From JAVVSK01 sp036654235 (GTDB lineage Bacteria > Bacillota > Clostridia > Christensenellales > CAG-138): a stretch of 64,000 bases of DNA. The notes under the pieces were generated by a model. It was given only the letters and a program-made list of their open reading frames with translations, made no database searches and was not told where the DNA came from. Of this stretch, positions 1 to 8,044 are shown one piece after another. Location of the stretch: contig JAVVSK010000007.1 in NCBI GenBank assembly GCA_036654235.1, positions 1-64,000 on the forward strand, written 5' to 3'. Position 1 is the first letter of the stretch. The number at the start of each line of letters is the position of its first letter. Made by a program: the position numbers and the translations under genes.

Positions 1-60
1 CCCTTAAACACCGACGGTACTTGGCTGGAGACGGCCCGGGAGAATAGGCAGCTGCCGGAT
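1..60 (+). rRNA. rrf: 5S rRNA, 3' part (partial)
   Basis: The first 60 bases match the 3' half of bacterial 5S rRNA: the CCGACGGTACT loop E/helix IV region, then GGGAGAATAGG and the closing GCTGCCGG. The 5' part lies left of the window, so this is the end of an rRNA operon. A terminator follows at once. Confidence 0.92.
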
Positions 61-68
61 CCATAAAG

Positions 69-103
69 AAACGAACCTACTAGCTGGGTTCGTTTTCTTT
101 TTA
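69..103 (+). terminator. rho-independent terminator after the 5S gene
   Basis: A stem of AACGAACC (70-77) with GGGTTCGTT (86-94) encloses an 8-base loop and runs into a T-rich tract ending near 102. It is placed to end the rRNA transcript. Confidence 0.85.
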
Positions 104-105
104 AA

Positions 106-201
106 TCATAACTAATAAAAACACCACAACAAAAAAATCATAATTAATAAAAACACCACAACAAAAAATCGTGAACTAATAAAAACGCCACAACAAAAAA
201 A
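106..201. repeat. three tandem 31-33 bp A-rich repeats
   Basis: Units at 106-137, 138-168 and 169-201 share the core AATAAAAACRCCACAAC followed by an A run. Each core is the left arm of the hairpin at 178-220, but only the third copy has a right arm next to it. It looks like duplication of part of a terminator. It is not a CRISPR: there are no spacers. Confidence 0.8.
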
Positions 202-220
202 TGGTTGCGGCGTTTTTATT
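178..220. terminator. bidirectional terminator between rRNA operon and ddh
   Basis: AATAAAAACGCCACAAC (178-194) pairs with GTTGCGGCGTTTTTATT (204-220) with one mismatch. A and T runs on both flanks let it work on both strands. It separates the plus-strand rRNA operon from the minus-strand ddh gene, which ends at 281. Confidence 0.8.
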
Positions 221-280
221 TCGATATCGCGATTTATGTAAACCATATAATCAACTCGCGCAATTATTGGACTATAAAAA

Positions 281-1261
281 TTAGAGCATGAGCGCGCGAA
301 GATCGGCAGGAGAAAGCGGGGAAAGATCCATAGGGGCTATGTCAAATACGGTCTTACATCCGATTTCTCCGCGCTTATTGAGCTTCATTGCGGCGCGGGC
401 ATAAGCGAGAAGAATGCAGGCGGTAAATTCCGGATTGGAATCAAGTTTAAGCCGATATTCTATCAAATGAGAATTTTCATTGTTCCAACCGGTTTTTCCG
501 GAACGAATGACAAATCCACCGTGAGGAATCCCCGCATGATTTTTATCCAATTCTTCTTGGGATATAAAATGCACGGTAGTATGATACTCCGAAAAATAAT
601 CGGGCATCGTCTTTATATCATGCTCAATTTGCGCCTCGTTCGCACCGTTTTCGGCAACGACGAAACATTCGCGAAAATGTTTTTCGGCGGGTGTAAGGGC
701 AGGGTTTTCACCATTGCGAACAGAGGCAAGGGCGCTCTCTATAGGAATAGTATATTGTCTAGCGTCCTTTACCCCTTTTACATGACGTATCGCGTCCGAA
801 TGCCCTTGACTTACGCCCTTACCCCAAAATGTATAATCCTTGCCATACGTTAAAATTACGTTTGCTAAAAGACGATTAAGAGAAAACATTCCCGGATCCC
901 AACCAACCGAAATAATAGCAGTATGTCCCGATGGGCGCGCCGTTTTATCGACATTTTCAAAATGCAGGGGAATATTATGATGATTGTCAAAGCTGTCAAC
1001 AACGTTAAAATGTTCGGCTAACGCTGGGGTCATGATCGGTAGATCAATGGCACTCCCGCCGCAAATTATTAAAACGTCTATTGTATTTTTATATTTTTTT
1101 ACGTCATTTGCAGAGCAAACAGGTACGTTTGATGTCAGAATTTTTACCTCATCGGGGTTTCTGCGCGTAAAAACAGCGACAAGCTCAGCGTCTGAATTCT
1201 GCTTTATAGCGGATTCAATCGCTTTTCCAATGTTCCCGTATCCATAAATACCAATTTTCAT
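281..1261 (-). CDS. ddh: meso-diaminopimelate dehydrogenase
   Basis: This is an NADPH-dependent enzyme that makes meso-diaminopimelate from tetrahydrodipicolinate and ammonia in one step, feeding peptidoglycan and lysine synthesis in the cytoplasm. The N-terminus carries the Rossmann motif GYGNIGKA. The middle has the family signature GWDPGMFSLNR and, near residues 147-162, FWGKGVSQGHSDAIRH. Length (326 aa) is normal for the family. A longer reading frame starts at 1276, but GGAGAAAG at 1265-1273 is a ribosome binding site for the ATG at 1261, so that start is chosen. It follows prs on the same strand, with a possible terminator between them. The gene ends at the bidirectional terminator shared with the rRNA operon. 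Confidence 0.93.
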   Translation of the reverse strand: MKIGIYGYGNIGKAIESAIKQNSDAELVAVFTRRNPDEVKILTSNVPVCSANDVKKYKNTIDVLIICGGSAIDLPIMTPALAEHFNVVDSFDNHHNIPLHFENVDKTARPSGHTAIISVGWDPGMFSLNRLLANVILTYGKDYTFWGKGVSQGHSDAIRHVKGVKDARQYTIPIESALASVRNGENPALTPAEKHFRECFVVAENGANEAQIEHDIKTMPDYFSEYHTTVHFISQEELDKNHAGIPHGGFVIRSGKTGWNNENSHLIEYRLKLDSNPEFTACILLAYARAAMKLNKRGEIGCKTVFDIAPMDLSPLSPADLRALML

Positions 1262-1356
1262 CCAGCTTTCTCCCATATGATCATTTTTTATTTATATATT
1301 GTTTTAAACTCAATAAAATTATTGTCCCAACGCTGAGAAATTAAAAACAAAACACA

Positions 1357-1383
1357 ATAGCCGACGTCTATTAGCGCGGCTAT
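1357..1383 (-). terminator. probable terminator after prs
   Basis: On the minus strand ATAGCCG and CGGCTAT form a 7 bp stem, followed by a T-rich stretch (TGTGTTTTGTTTTT). It sits between the prs stop and ddh. The loop is large (13 nt), so termination may be partial. Confidence 0.5.
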
Positions 1384-1445
1384 CGTGAAGATATAATAGT
1401 GAATATAGTTTTTACAGACCAAAGAATCCGTTTAAAACTCATCTA

Positions 1446-2465
1446 TCAATCAAGTTCCTCCAACTTGGGCTGCATTGAAAAACTTAGGTCTAGCATATCG
1501 GATGATACATCATCAAAAATATGGCTGATACTGCGTTTATCATGTATTATTCTAACCGCTTCCGCAAATAAAGGCGCTGAGGATATAATTTTTATTTTGT
1601 CACAGCCTTTAGTTTCGGGACATTCGACGGTATCGGTTGAAACGAGGAGCTTTATAGGGCTGTTTTGAATCTTTGCAACGCCGGATTCCCCAAGGACGAC
1701 ATGCGAAAGGAAGGCGTATATATCCTTCGCGCCCTTATCTTTAAGTCCAATTGCAACATCGACTAAAGTCCCTCCGGAAATAGTAAAATCATCGACTACT
1801 ATGCAGTTTTTACCCTTAACATCACCTATTATCTCAAGAACTTTCGCGTTTTCATCGTGCCCTGTACGAACCTTATCACCTATCGCGACGGGGCAGCCAA
1901 GTTCTGTCGCAAATGCCCTTGCACGCTTTGCGAATCCGGCATCGGGCGAAACGACGACCGTATTGCTATCGACAATCCCAGCATGTTTAGCATATTTACA
2001 AAGAAGCGTCTGTGCATATAAATGATCTACAGGTCTTTTAAAGAAGCCCTGTACCTGTGGACTATGAAGATCCATAGTTATAACGCGGTCAACACCGGCG
2101 GCTTCAATACAGTCGGCGCAAACCCGACCTCGAATCGAAACTCGAGGCTCGTCTTTTTTATCACCTTTAGCATACCCAAAATAGGGGATAATTGCGGTTA
2201 TTGAATTTGCACTTGCCCGATTAAAAGCGTCAATCCAAAATAAAAGCTCCGTAAATTCATCATTTGGACGCTTTGCAATAGGCTGAACTATATATACATC
2301 CTTGTTACGAATAGACTCGTTTATTCTAACAAATATATTTCCATCGGAAAACACGATAGTTTCCGAGTCTCCGAGGGGCGTTCCAAGATATTCGCACATT
2401 TTAGTGGCAAAAGTTTTTCCGGAGCTACCGGCATATATGCTGATTACACCATTAGATACATTCAA
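1446..2465 (-). CDS. prs: ribose-phosphate pyrophosphokinase, divergent
   Basis: It makes PRPP from ribose 5-phosphate and ATP for nucleotide, histidine and tryptophan synthesis. Recognisable family parts are FSDGNIFVRINESIR near residues 39-53, the RVITMDLHSPQVQGFF segment, VVVSPDAGFAKRA, and the PRPP loop VVDDFTISGGTL near 225-236. The PRPP loop differs from the usual VDDMIDTAGT, and the flexible catalytic loop reads AKGDKK rather than ARQDRK, so this is a divergent branch or paralogue. The start is a TTG: an in-frame TGA lies three codons upstream and no ATG fits. AGAAGGA upstream is the likely ribosome binding site. It lies downstream of icd, separated by a strong terminator. The call to the family is firm; full catalytic activity is inferred. 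Confidence 0.85.
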   Translation of the reverse strand: MNVSNGVISIYAGSSGKTFATKMCEYLGTPLGDSETIVFSDGNIFVRINESIRNKDVYIVQPIAKRPNDEFTELLFWIDAFNRASANSITAIIPYFGYAKGDKKDEPRVSIRGRVCADCIEAAGVDRVITMDLHSPQVQGFFKRPVDHLYAQTLLCKYAKHAGIVDSNTVVVSPDAGFAKRARAFATELGCPVAIGDKVRTGHDENAKVLEIIGDVKGKNCIVVDDFTISGGTLVDVAIGLKDKGAKDIYAFLSHVVLGESGVAKIQNSPIKLLVSTDTVECPETKGCDKIKIISSAPLFAEAVRIIHDKRSISHIFDDVSSDMLDLSFSMQPKLEELD

Positions 2466-2542
2466 AACTATTCATCATCCTTCTTCTAAACTTCGACAGT
2501 ATTATAACAAATTTCAGAACATTTTTCAATGCAACAAACGTT

Positions 2543-2580
2543 ATAAAAATAAAAAAACGGACGCGGATTATCCGCGCCCG
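2543..2580 (-). terminator. rho-independent terminator after icd
   Basis: On the minus strand a G+C-rich stem (2558-2580, centred on the TTA at 2568-2570) is followed by TTTTTTTATTTTT. It separates icd from prs. Confidence 0.9.
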
Positions 2581-2595
2581 CAAAAATATTTCTAA

Positions 2596-3807
2596 TTAAG
2601 CCATAGCATCGTAGGTTTCTTTGACCTTCAAAATAAATTCTTCGGTATTAAGGGTAACGGCGTTTTCAAGATCGGTAAGAACGGCCAAGTCCTTAGTCAT
2701 AAAGCCGCTAGATATTGTTGTAAGACAAGCTTTTTCAATATCCTCTCCGAATTTAACGAGATGAGGAAGATGATCAAGTTCGCCACGCTTTTTTATAGCG
2801 CCGGTCCAAGCAAATATCGTAGCCATTGAGTTCGTAGAGGTTTGTTCGCCGTTTATGTATTTATAATAATGTTTAGTAACCGTTCCATGAGCCGCTTCAT
2901 ATTCGAAGTTTCCGTCCGGAGAGACGAGAACGCTCGTCATCATGGCGAGGGAACCGAACGCGGTAGCAACCATATCGCTCATAACGTCACCATCGTAATT
3001 TTTGCAAGCCCAAATAAAGCCGCCGTCTGAACGTATAACGCGCGCAACGGCATCGTCGATAAGTGTATAAAAATAAGTAAGACCTATTTCGTTGAACTTA
3101 GTTTTATAAGTTTCTTCAAATATTCTCTCAAATATGTCCTTAAAGGTATGATCGTATTTTTTAGATATCGTATCTTTGGTTGAAAACCAAAGATCTTGTT
3201 TAGTGGATAATGCATATTCAAAGCAGGCCTTAGCGAAGCTTTCGATAGAATCATCCTTATTATACATGCCCATTAATACACCGGGGCATTTGAAATCGAA
3301 AACGGTTTCATGGTAAAGCTCATTTCCGGCTTCGTCATGGAATGATAATTCGGCTTTACCCGAAGTAGGTACGCGAAATTCGGAACATTTATAGATGTCC
3401 CCGTATGCATGACGCGCTATAGTGATCGGCTTAACCCAGGTTCGCACAGAGGGCTTAATGCAATTGAGCGTTATAGGTGTACGGAAAACGGTTCCATCTA
3501 AAATTGCGCGAATAGTTCCGTTAGGACTTTTATACATTTTTTTCAGATTATACTCTGTGACGCGCTGCGCATTTGGAGTTATCGTAGCGCATTTTACGCC
3601 TACACCATATTTTTTTATGGCTTCGGCGGCATCTACGGTGATTTGATCATTCGTCTCATTACGGCTCGGGAGACCAAGATCATAATACTCTGTTTTTAGA
3701 TCAATATAAGGAAGGATAAGATGATCTTTGACCATCTTCCAAATGATGCGGGTCATTTCGTCTCCATCCATCTCAACCAACGGCGTAATCATGCCTAACT
3801 TGCTCAT
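2596..3807 (-). CDS. icd: NADP-dependent isocitrate dehydrogenase (eukaryote-like type)
   Basis: It oxidises isocitrate to 2-oxoglutarate with NADP+, the usual source of 2-oxoglutarate for glutamate in anaerobes with an incomplete TCA cycle. The 403 aa protein belongs to the dimeric type typical of mitochondria and cytosol: N-terminal PLVEMDGDEMTRIIW, the substrate segment KSPNGTIRAILDGTVFR, the metal-binding NYDGDVMSDMVA and the cofactor segment EAAHGTVTKHYYK. A GGAGAG ribosome binding site precedes the ATG. It appears to be a single-gene unit: a long A+T-rich leader lies upstream and a strong terminator downstream. No aconitase or citrate synthase lies in the window. Confidence 0.95.
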   Translation of the reverse strand: MSKLGMITPLVEMDGDEMTRIIWKMVKDHLILPYIDLKTEYYDLGLPSRNETNDQITVDAAEAIKKYGVGVKCATITPNAQRVTEYNLKKMYKSPNGTIRAILDGTVFRTPITLNCIKPSVRTWVKPITIARHAYGDIYKCSEFRVPTSGKAELSFHDEAGNELYHETVFDFKCPGVLMGMYNKDDSIESFAKACFEYALSTKQDLWFSTKDTISKKYDHTFKDIFERIFEETYKTKFNEIGLTYFYTLIDDAVARVIRSDGGFIWACKNYDGDVMSDMVATAFGSLAMMTSVLVSPDGNFEYEAAHGTVTKHYYKYINGEQTSTNSMATIFAWTGAIKKRGELDHLPHLVKFGEDIEKACLTTISSGFMTKDLAVLTDLENAVTLNTEEFILKVKETYDAMA

Positions 3808-4273
3808 TATAAAGCTCTCCTTAAATAATTTACCAAGATTTTGGAAATCTCAAGTATTCTTATATTAGAATAACCGTTAGAAATAGAAAAGTCCAATATA
3901 TCAAAACAAAAAACAAAACAGTCAAAATAAAAACATATTAGAAAATATATCATTGTCGGGTTCTAGCTAAAGTACAAACACAAATAGTTATAATATTTTA
4001 ATAAATAAATTCTAAAATAACTATGAACCAATGGTATTTAAAGCTGACTATTCGTACATTTGTTCATATTATTTGCAATATAATAGCAAATAAAATAAAA
4101 GCATAGAACATGTTTTTTTATTAAAAGCCACAGTAGAAGGCTTTATATGGATACCGAGTCTATGTAGTGAAAATGAGTAAATTAACATCCTATAGTAAAA
4201 AAAATTCATGCGTTTATAGTGACGGTACATATAAAAAAAGATTTAACTTAATGACATTTTACCAATATTGCCG
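3808..4273. other. A+T-rich intergenic region between divergent icd and the dockerin protein gene
   Basis: About 465 bases without a supported gene. On the minus strand TTGACT (3920-3925) lies 19 bases before TATATT, a weak candidate promoter for icd. I see no RNA gene, riboswitch or repeat in the rest. Confidence 0.5.
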
Positions 4274-4302
4274 TTGCAAAAAAAAATGACATGTGTTATA
4301 TT
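4274..4302 (+). promoter_or_regulatory. sigma-A-type promoter of the dockerin protein gene
   Basis: TTGCAA (4274-4279) and TATATT (4297-4302) are spaced by 17 bases. The predicted start near 4309 gives a short leader to the GGAGG at 4337-4341 and the ATG at 4353. This argues against the in-frame ATG at 4293, which would lie inside the promoter. Confidence 0.65.
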
Positions 4303-4352
4303 TAGTGTGTGGCTTTGTTCCACAGAAAACTAATTTGGAGGAACGCATTAAA

Positions 4353-6230
4353 ATGAGAAAAATTTTAGCAATTGCATTTTCGGTGTTAATGCTGGTTACT
4401 GCTTTTCCTATGGCAGAGGCATCCAACCATCTAGCAGCGACGAAGGATGCACCGCCCGCCGGCTATGTAAACGTGACCTTGACGGTTCAAGATGTATGGG
4501 GTGACGGTACCGGCTATCAAATGCTTCTTGATGCAGATCATACTGCATTCGGAACAACAATCCCCGTAACTGGGCCATTAACGGCTTCGGGTAACGTAAG
4601 TCAGGCTATTTATGATCAGTTCGAGTATAAGATTCCCGAAAACGCGGACGGGGCACTTACAACTCAAAACATGATCGTAAATGGCTCCATAACGATTCAG
4701 ATTCCGGCAGGCATATATGATTATTGTATAACCAATCCAACGCCGGGAAGTAAAATGTGGATAGCGGCCGGAGACAACGGTAGGCGCGATGATTTTGAAT
4801 TCGTTGAAGGGTTCGATTATATATTTGCCGTATCTATTAATGAAACAACAGGTAACGATCAGACTGTTATTACGACGGTTCCCCTTGATCCTGATCAGAC
4901 ACCTATAGTTCCACCGACACCCGCTCCGAAAAATCTAATGGGAATGAATACGACGGATCTTCAAGGAAACGTTGTAACGGATTCTATTTTTGCTGAAAAT
5001 AACCTTACTATATTTAATATGTGGGCTAATTGGTGTGACCCTTGCATAGGCGAGCTTCCCGCGCTTCAGCAACTTTGGGAGAATTATGAAAAATTGGGCG
5101 TTAAGGTTATCGGCGTACTTTGCGAAGGAACGGCCGCTCAGGGTCTGGCTCTTCTCAATAACGCAAATGCAACGTATCAAAATATCGTCCCCGATAACGT
5201 TATAACATCGCAGATATTAGCTACGATGCAATATTACCCGACAACGTATTTCATAAATAATGAAGGCGTTATCATGGATCAGTATACTGAAATTGGTGCG
5301 AACAACTATGCAGGATATTCTCAGATGGTTAGCGGTATCCTCGACGATCTCGGATTCCCATCTGATCCTAACGCGACTCCGGGACCGACCACCGATCCGA
5401 CTCCTACTCCTGCTGTAACTCCTACTCCCGTTGTAACTCCGACCTCGACTCCGGTTCAGACCGATGATCCAAGACCTACAGCTAATCCGGCCGGACTTTG
5501 CGGCTTTAATACGGTTGATATTTATGGTGAGTCGGTAACGGGCGAAGTTCTTCGCGACGTTAACCTTACCTTTATGAACCTTTGGGCGCATTGGTGTGGA
5601 CCTTGCATGGGTGAGCTTCCCGATATCCAGATAGTATCTGAGGAATTTGCGCCCTACGGTGTGCAGGTTATAGGCGTTGTTGCGAACGGAACTTCACCGG
5701 CTCAGGCGCAAACCGTCGTTAATAACCTAGGACTTACTTATCGCAATATTATGCCGGATAGCGTACTTAGAGCACGTTTTTGCAATTTAAGTCAATATAT
5801 ACCGTTCTCGGCTTTCGTAGATAATACCGGTACGATTCTTACTGAATATAATCAGGTAGGAAGCATGAGCCTTTCGGCGATGAGAGCGCTGATTCGCAGA
5901 ATTCTTGCCGAGATGGGCGTAGAAGTACCGACTCCGACCCCGGCACCGACTCCGACTCCGAGACCGACTCCGACAAATACTCCGGTTTCGACTCCGACAA
6001 ATACTCCGGTTCAGACCCCGGCACCGACTCCGACCCCGACTTATGTAATCGGTGACGTTAATATGGATAACGTTCTGAACACGGGAGATGCAGCGCTTAT
6101 TCTTAGCTATTTAGCGAAGCAGTGCGAATTTACGGAAGAGCAGATGCTGCTTGCCGATTATAACGCTGATCAAATGGTTAATACTGGCGACGCTGCCGGA
6201 ATTCTTAGATTTTTAGCGGGCTTAAATTAA
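4353..6230 (+). CDS. secreted DUF2436 - TlpA - TlpA - dockerin protein
   Basis: This 625 aa extracellular protein has no close characterised relative that I recognise. In order: signal peptide (1-23, cleavage after AEA); a domain at about 38-178 resembling the DUF2436 adhesin domain of Porphyromonas gingipains (DVWGDGTGYQMLLDADH, IPENAD, IPAGIYDY); a TlpA/ResA-like thioredoxin domain (194-335) with WCDPC at 227-231; a Thr/Pro linker; a second such domain (380-522) with WCGPC at 414-418; a longer Thr/Pro linker (524-563); and a type I-like dockerin (566-625) with two calcium loops (D568-N570-D572-D579, D602-N604-D606-D613). Both redox motifs are followed by ELP, as in TlpA/ResA. The start at 4353 has a GGAGG site and a signal peptide; the upstream ATG does not. 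Inference: a cohesin-bound extracellular disulfide protein. Substrate unknown. Confidence 0.85.
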   Translation: MRKILAIAFSVLMLVTAFPMAEASNHLAATKDAPPAGYVNVTLTVQDVWGDGTGYQMLLDADHTAFGTTIPVTGPLTASGNVSQAIYDQFEYKIPENADGALTTQNMIVNGSITIQIPAGIYDYCITNPTPGSKMWIAAGDNGRRDDFEFVEGFDYIFAVSINETTGNDQTVITTVPLDPDQTPIVPPTPAPKNLMGMNTTDLQGNVVTDSIFAENNLTIFNMWANWCDPCIGELPALQQLWENYEKLGVKVIGVLCEGTAAQGLALLNNANATYQNIVPDNVITSQILATMQYYPTTYFINNEGVIMDQYTEIGANNYAGYSQMVSGILDDLGFPSDPNATPGPTTDPTPTPAVTPTPVVTPTSTPVQTDDPRPTANPAGLCGFNTVDIYGESVTGEVLRDVNLTFMNLWAHWCGPCMGELPDIQIVSEEFAPYGVQVIGVVANGTSPAQAQTVVNNLGLTYRNIMPDSVLRARFCNLSQYIPFSAFVDNTGTILTEYNQVGSMSLSAMRALIRRILAEMGVEVPTPTPAPTPTPRPTPTNTPVSTPTNTPVQTPAPTPTPTYVIGDVNMDNVLNTGDAALILSYLAKQCEFTEEQMLLADYNADQMVNTGDAAGILRFLAGLN

Positions 6231-6334
6231 TTTTTGAGAACCCAATTGCGTTAACTTTGATTTTCTTAACTATTTAACGGGATTGAACTGTCAGTTTAAA
6301 AGGCAGTTGATCATGAGAAAGTTTTTAAAATCAT

Positions 6335-6377
6335 AAAGGACGGCGTAGTCTGAAAAAAAGGCTGCGCCGTCCTTTTA
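6335..6377 (+). terminator. terminator after the dockerin protein gene
   Basis: AAAGGACGGCG (6335-6345) pairs with CGCCGTCCTTT (6365-6375), followed by a short T run. It ends the monocistronic unit at 4353-6230. Confidence 0.75.
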
Positions 6378-6419
6378 CCTTATTGTTAGAAGATAGACTT
6401 TTATCCGCCGGAGGAAACT

Positions 6420-6797
6420 TTACTCTCCATATTGAATGAGCTTTTTAATTTTTTCTTCACTTTGCAGTTTATCATAGTCGCCGATGATCTGACCCTTATA
6501 ATGATAGAGAATTCCTTTCGCTTCGTTTTTCTCTAATGCGTCAATTAGAGCAGCTTCTCCATATTCAGAGATGAACTTTACGAAAGTGCGAATTCTGAGC
6601 TTTTCGAACATTGAATTTTTACATGGAAAATCGTTACATTCCCAACATCCGTTTAATCGTTTAGCTTTACAGCAACTAAACGATTTACACGATTCCTTAC
6701 CGTAGCAGCCTTCATTTCTACATCCAAGACAAGTCTCGTTTTCGCTGCATAGACAACAAGCTAATCCACAGTAGGCAATTCCCTTAGTTTTGTCCAT
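6420..6797 (-). CDS. DUF3795 cysteine-rich protein
   Basis: A 125 aa protein with the DUF3795 pattern: CGLACCLC near residue 10, then CLGC, CYGKESC, SFSCCKA and CWECNDFPC, about 14 cysteines in the first 60 residues. Such spacing suggests a bound metal or Fe-S cluster, but no function is established for the family. The reading frame is open further upstream to 6881; the ATG at 6797 is chosen because it has an AAGGAG site at the right distance and starts where the family homology begins. It is divergent from the LysR gene at 6991. Confidence 0.75.
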   Translation of the reverse strand: MDKTKGIAYCGLACCLCSENETCLGCRNEGCYGKESCKSFSCCKAKRLNGCWECNDFPCKNSMFEKLRIRTFVKFISEYGEAALIDALEKNEAKGILYHYKGQIIGDYDKLQSEEKIKKLIQYGE

Positions 6798-6879
6798 ATT
6801 AATCTCCTTTATAACGTAGTTACTTAGAAAAATTATATTTATCGACATCGTATTTTTCAAGCACAATATGGGTTTTAGC

Positions 6880-6900
6880 ATAGTTGAAAAAAAGAACTAT
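6880..6900. promoter_or_regulatory. candidate LysR-type operator (inverted repeat)
   Basis: ATAGTT (6880-6885) and AACTAT (6895-6900) form a perfect inverted repeat with a 9-base spacer, between the divergent DUF3795 and lysR genes. This has the size and T-N11-A layout of LysR-family sites. It may serve autoregulation and control of the DUF3795 gene. Sequence-based only. Confidence 0.4.
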
Positions 6901-6990
6901 TCATTGTATGATAAAAGAATGGGCGTGAAAAATAACAGAGATTTCCGTTTTTTATGTTGGGATATATGTAATGAGTAGAGAGGGAAACAT

Positions 6991-7929
6991 ATGAATAATA
7001 TTCTCCATTTGAAGTATGCGGTCGAAATTGAAAAAACCGGCTCAATCTCAAATGCGGCAAAAAATTTATATATGGGGCAGCCGCAACTTAGTAAGGCGAT
7101 ACGAGAGCTGGAGGATTCCTTAGGGATCGCGATTTTCGACCGAACTCCGAAAGGCGTAATTCCGACAGAAAAGGGATTGGAGTTTTTAAGTTATGCTAAA
7201 AATATTCTTGCTCAAATAGCGGAAGTCGAGGCTTTATATAAGCCTTCGAATGTAAAAAAACAAAAATTTGATATTTCCGTTCCGCGCGCAAGTTATATTT
7301 CATATGCGTTTACTGAGTTTATAAAGGAACTTGATTTGAGCCGCGATATCGCGCTCAATTACAGGGAAACAAATTCGGTTCGCGCTATAAAAAATGTAGC
7401 GGATAGTGTAAATAATCTCGCAATAGTGCGCTATCAATCGATATATGAAAGCTATTTTTTGAGGTCGCTTGCCGAGAGAACGCTAAATTTTAAAGAAATA
7501 TGGGAATTTGAATATCTGGCGCTTATGTCTGAGAAGCACCCTCTCGCGAAGGAAAAAGTAATTGATTTTCCGTCTCTTGCGCAATATACCGAAATCATAC
7601 ATGGGGATATATCCGTTCCTTCGCTTCCCATTGCCGAAGTAAAACAAATCGCAATGCTGAACGCCGAAAAAAAGACGATTGCGATCTATGAACGCGGAAG
7701 TCAGTTTGAACTTCTTTCAAAAATCCCAACGACATATATTTGGGTTTCACCAATGCCAAAAGACGTTCTTGATTGTTTTTCGTTGGTTCAAAAGCCCTGC
7801 AATATGGCAAAAAACAAATATAAAGATATCCTTATTTTTAGAGAATCATATAAATTTAGCGAGTATGATAAGCTGTTCATAGAAAAGCTAAAAGAGGCGG
7901 TTAAAATGGTTTCTTTACTCGCTAAATAG
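6991..7929 (+). CDS. LysR-family transcriptional regulator
   Basis: A 312 aa regulator with an N-terminal winged helix-turn-helix (residues 1-60; the helix GSISNAAKNLYMGQPQLSKA, then LEDSLGIAIFDRTPKG, is a standard LysR signature) followed by a periplasmic-binding-like effector domain (about 90-300). The effector is unknown. The ribosome binding site GAGAGG lies 7 bases before the ATG. It is transcribed away from the DUF3795 gene and towards rex, 115 bases downstream, with a separate promoter for rex in that gap. The targets could be its divergent neighbour or genes elsewhere. Confidence 0.88.
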   Translation: MNNILHLKYAVEIEKTGSISNAAKNLYMGQPQLSKAIRELEDSLGIAIFDRTPKGVIPTEKGLEFLSYAKNILAQIAEVEALYKPSNVKKQKFDISVPRASYISYAFTEFIKELDLSRDIALNYRETNSVRAIKNVADSVNNLAIVRYQSIYESYFLRSLAERTLNFKEIWEFEYLALMSEKHPLAKEKVIDFPSLAQYTEIIHGDISVPSLPIAEVKQIAMLNAEKKTIAIYERGSQFELLSKIPTTYIWVSPMPKDVLDCFSLVQKPCNMAKNKYKDILIFRESYKFSEYDKLFIEKLKEAVKMVSLLAK

Positions 7930-7938
7930 ATAATGTTA

Positions 7939-7960
7939 TATCGATAAATGAATATCGATA
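7939..7960. promoter_or_regulatory. paired TATCGATA palindromes upstream of rex
   Basis: Two copies of the self-complementary octamer TATCGATA (7939-7946, 7953-7960) are separated by six bases, giving a larger perfect dyad (8-6-8). They lie just upstream of the predicted -35 box of the rex operon. The layout suits a dimeric regulator, but the sequence is not the usual Rex site. It could also be a hairpin at the end of lysR. Confidence 0.45.
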
Positions 7961-7975
7961 TTCTATTATACTGTC

Positions 7976-8004
7976 TTCTCAAGTCTCAAGTCTCGCGCTA
8001 TAGT
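7976..8004 (+). promoter_or_regulatory. predicted promoter of the rex-adhE-hydrogenase run
   Basis: TTCTCA (7976-7981) and TATAGT (7999-8004) are 17 bases apart. The start would be near 8011, ahead of the GGAGGG site of rex. The promoter also holds a 7 bp direct repeat: TCTCAAG at 7977-7983 and 7984-7990, then a partial copy TCTCGCG. Confidence 0.5.
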
Positions 8005-8044
8005 ATACCCATAAGATAACAACAATGCTTGGAGGGAATAAATT

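Noticed and set aside
4293..4352. Upstream ATG adding 20 residues to the dockerin protein
   Set aside because: It overlaps the predicted promoter; the ATG at 4353 has GGAGG and starts a proper signal peptide.
7939..7960. TATCGATA pair as a Rex operator
   Set aside because: The half-site does not resemble TTGTTA/TTGTGA; kept only as an unassigned dyad.
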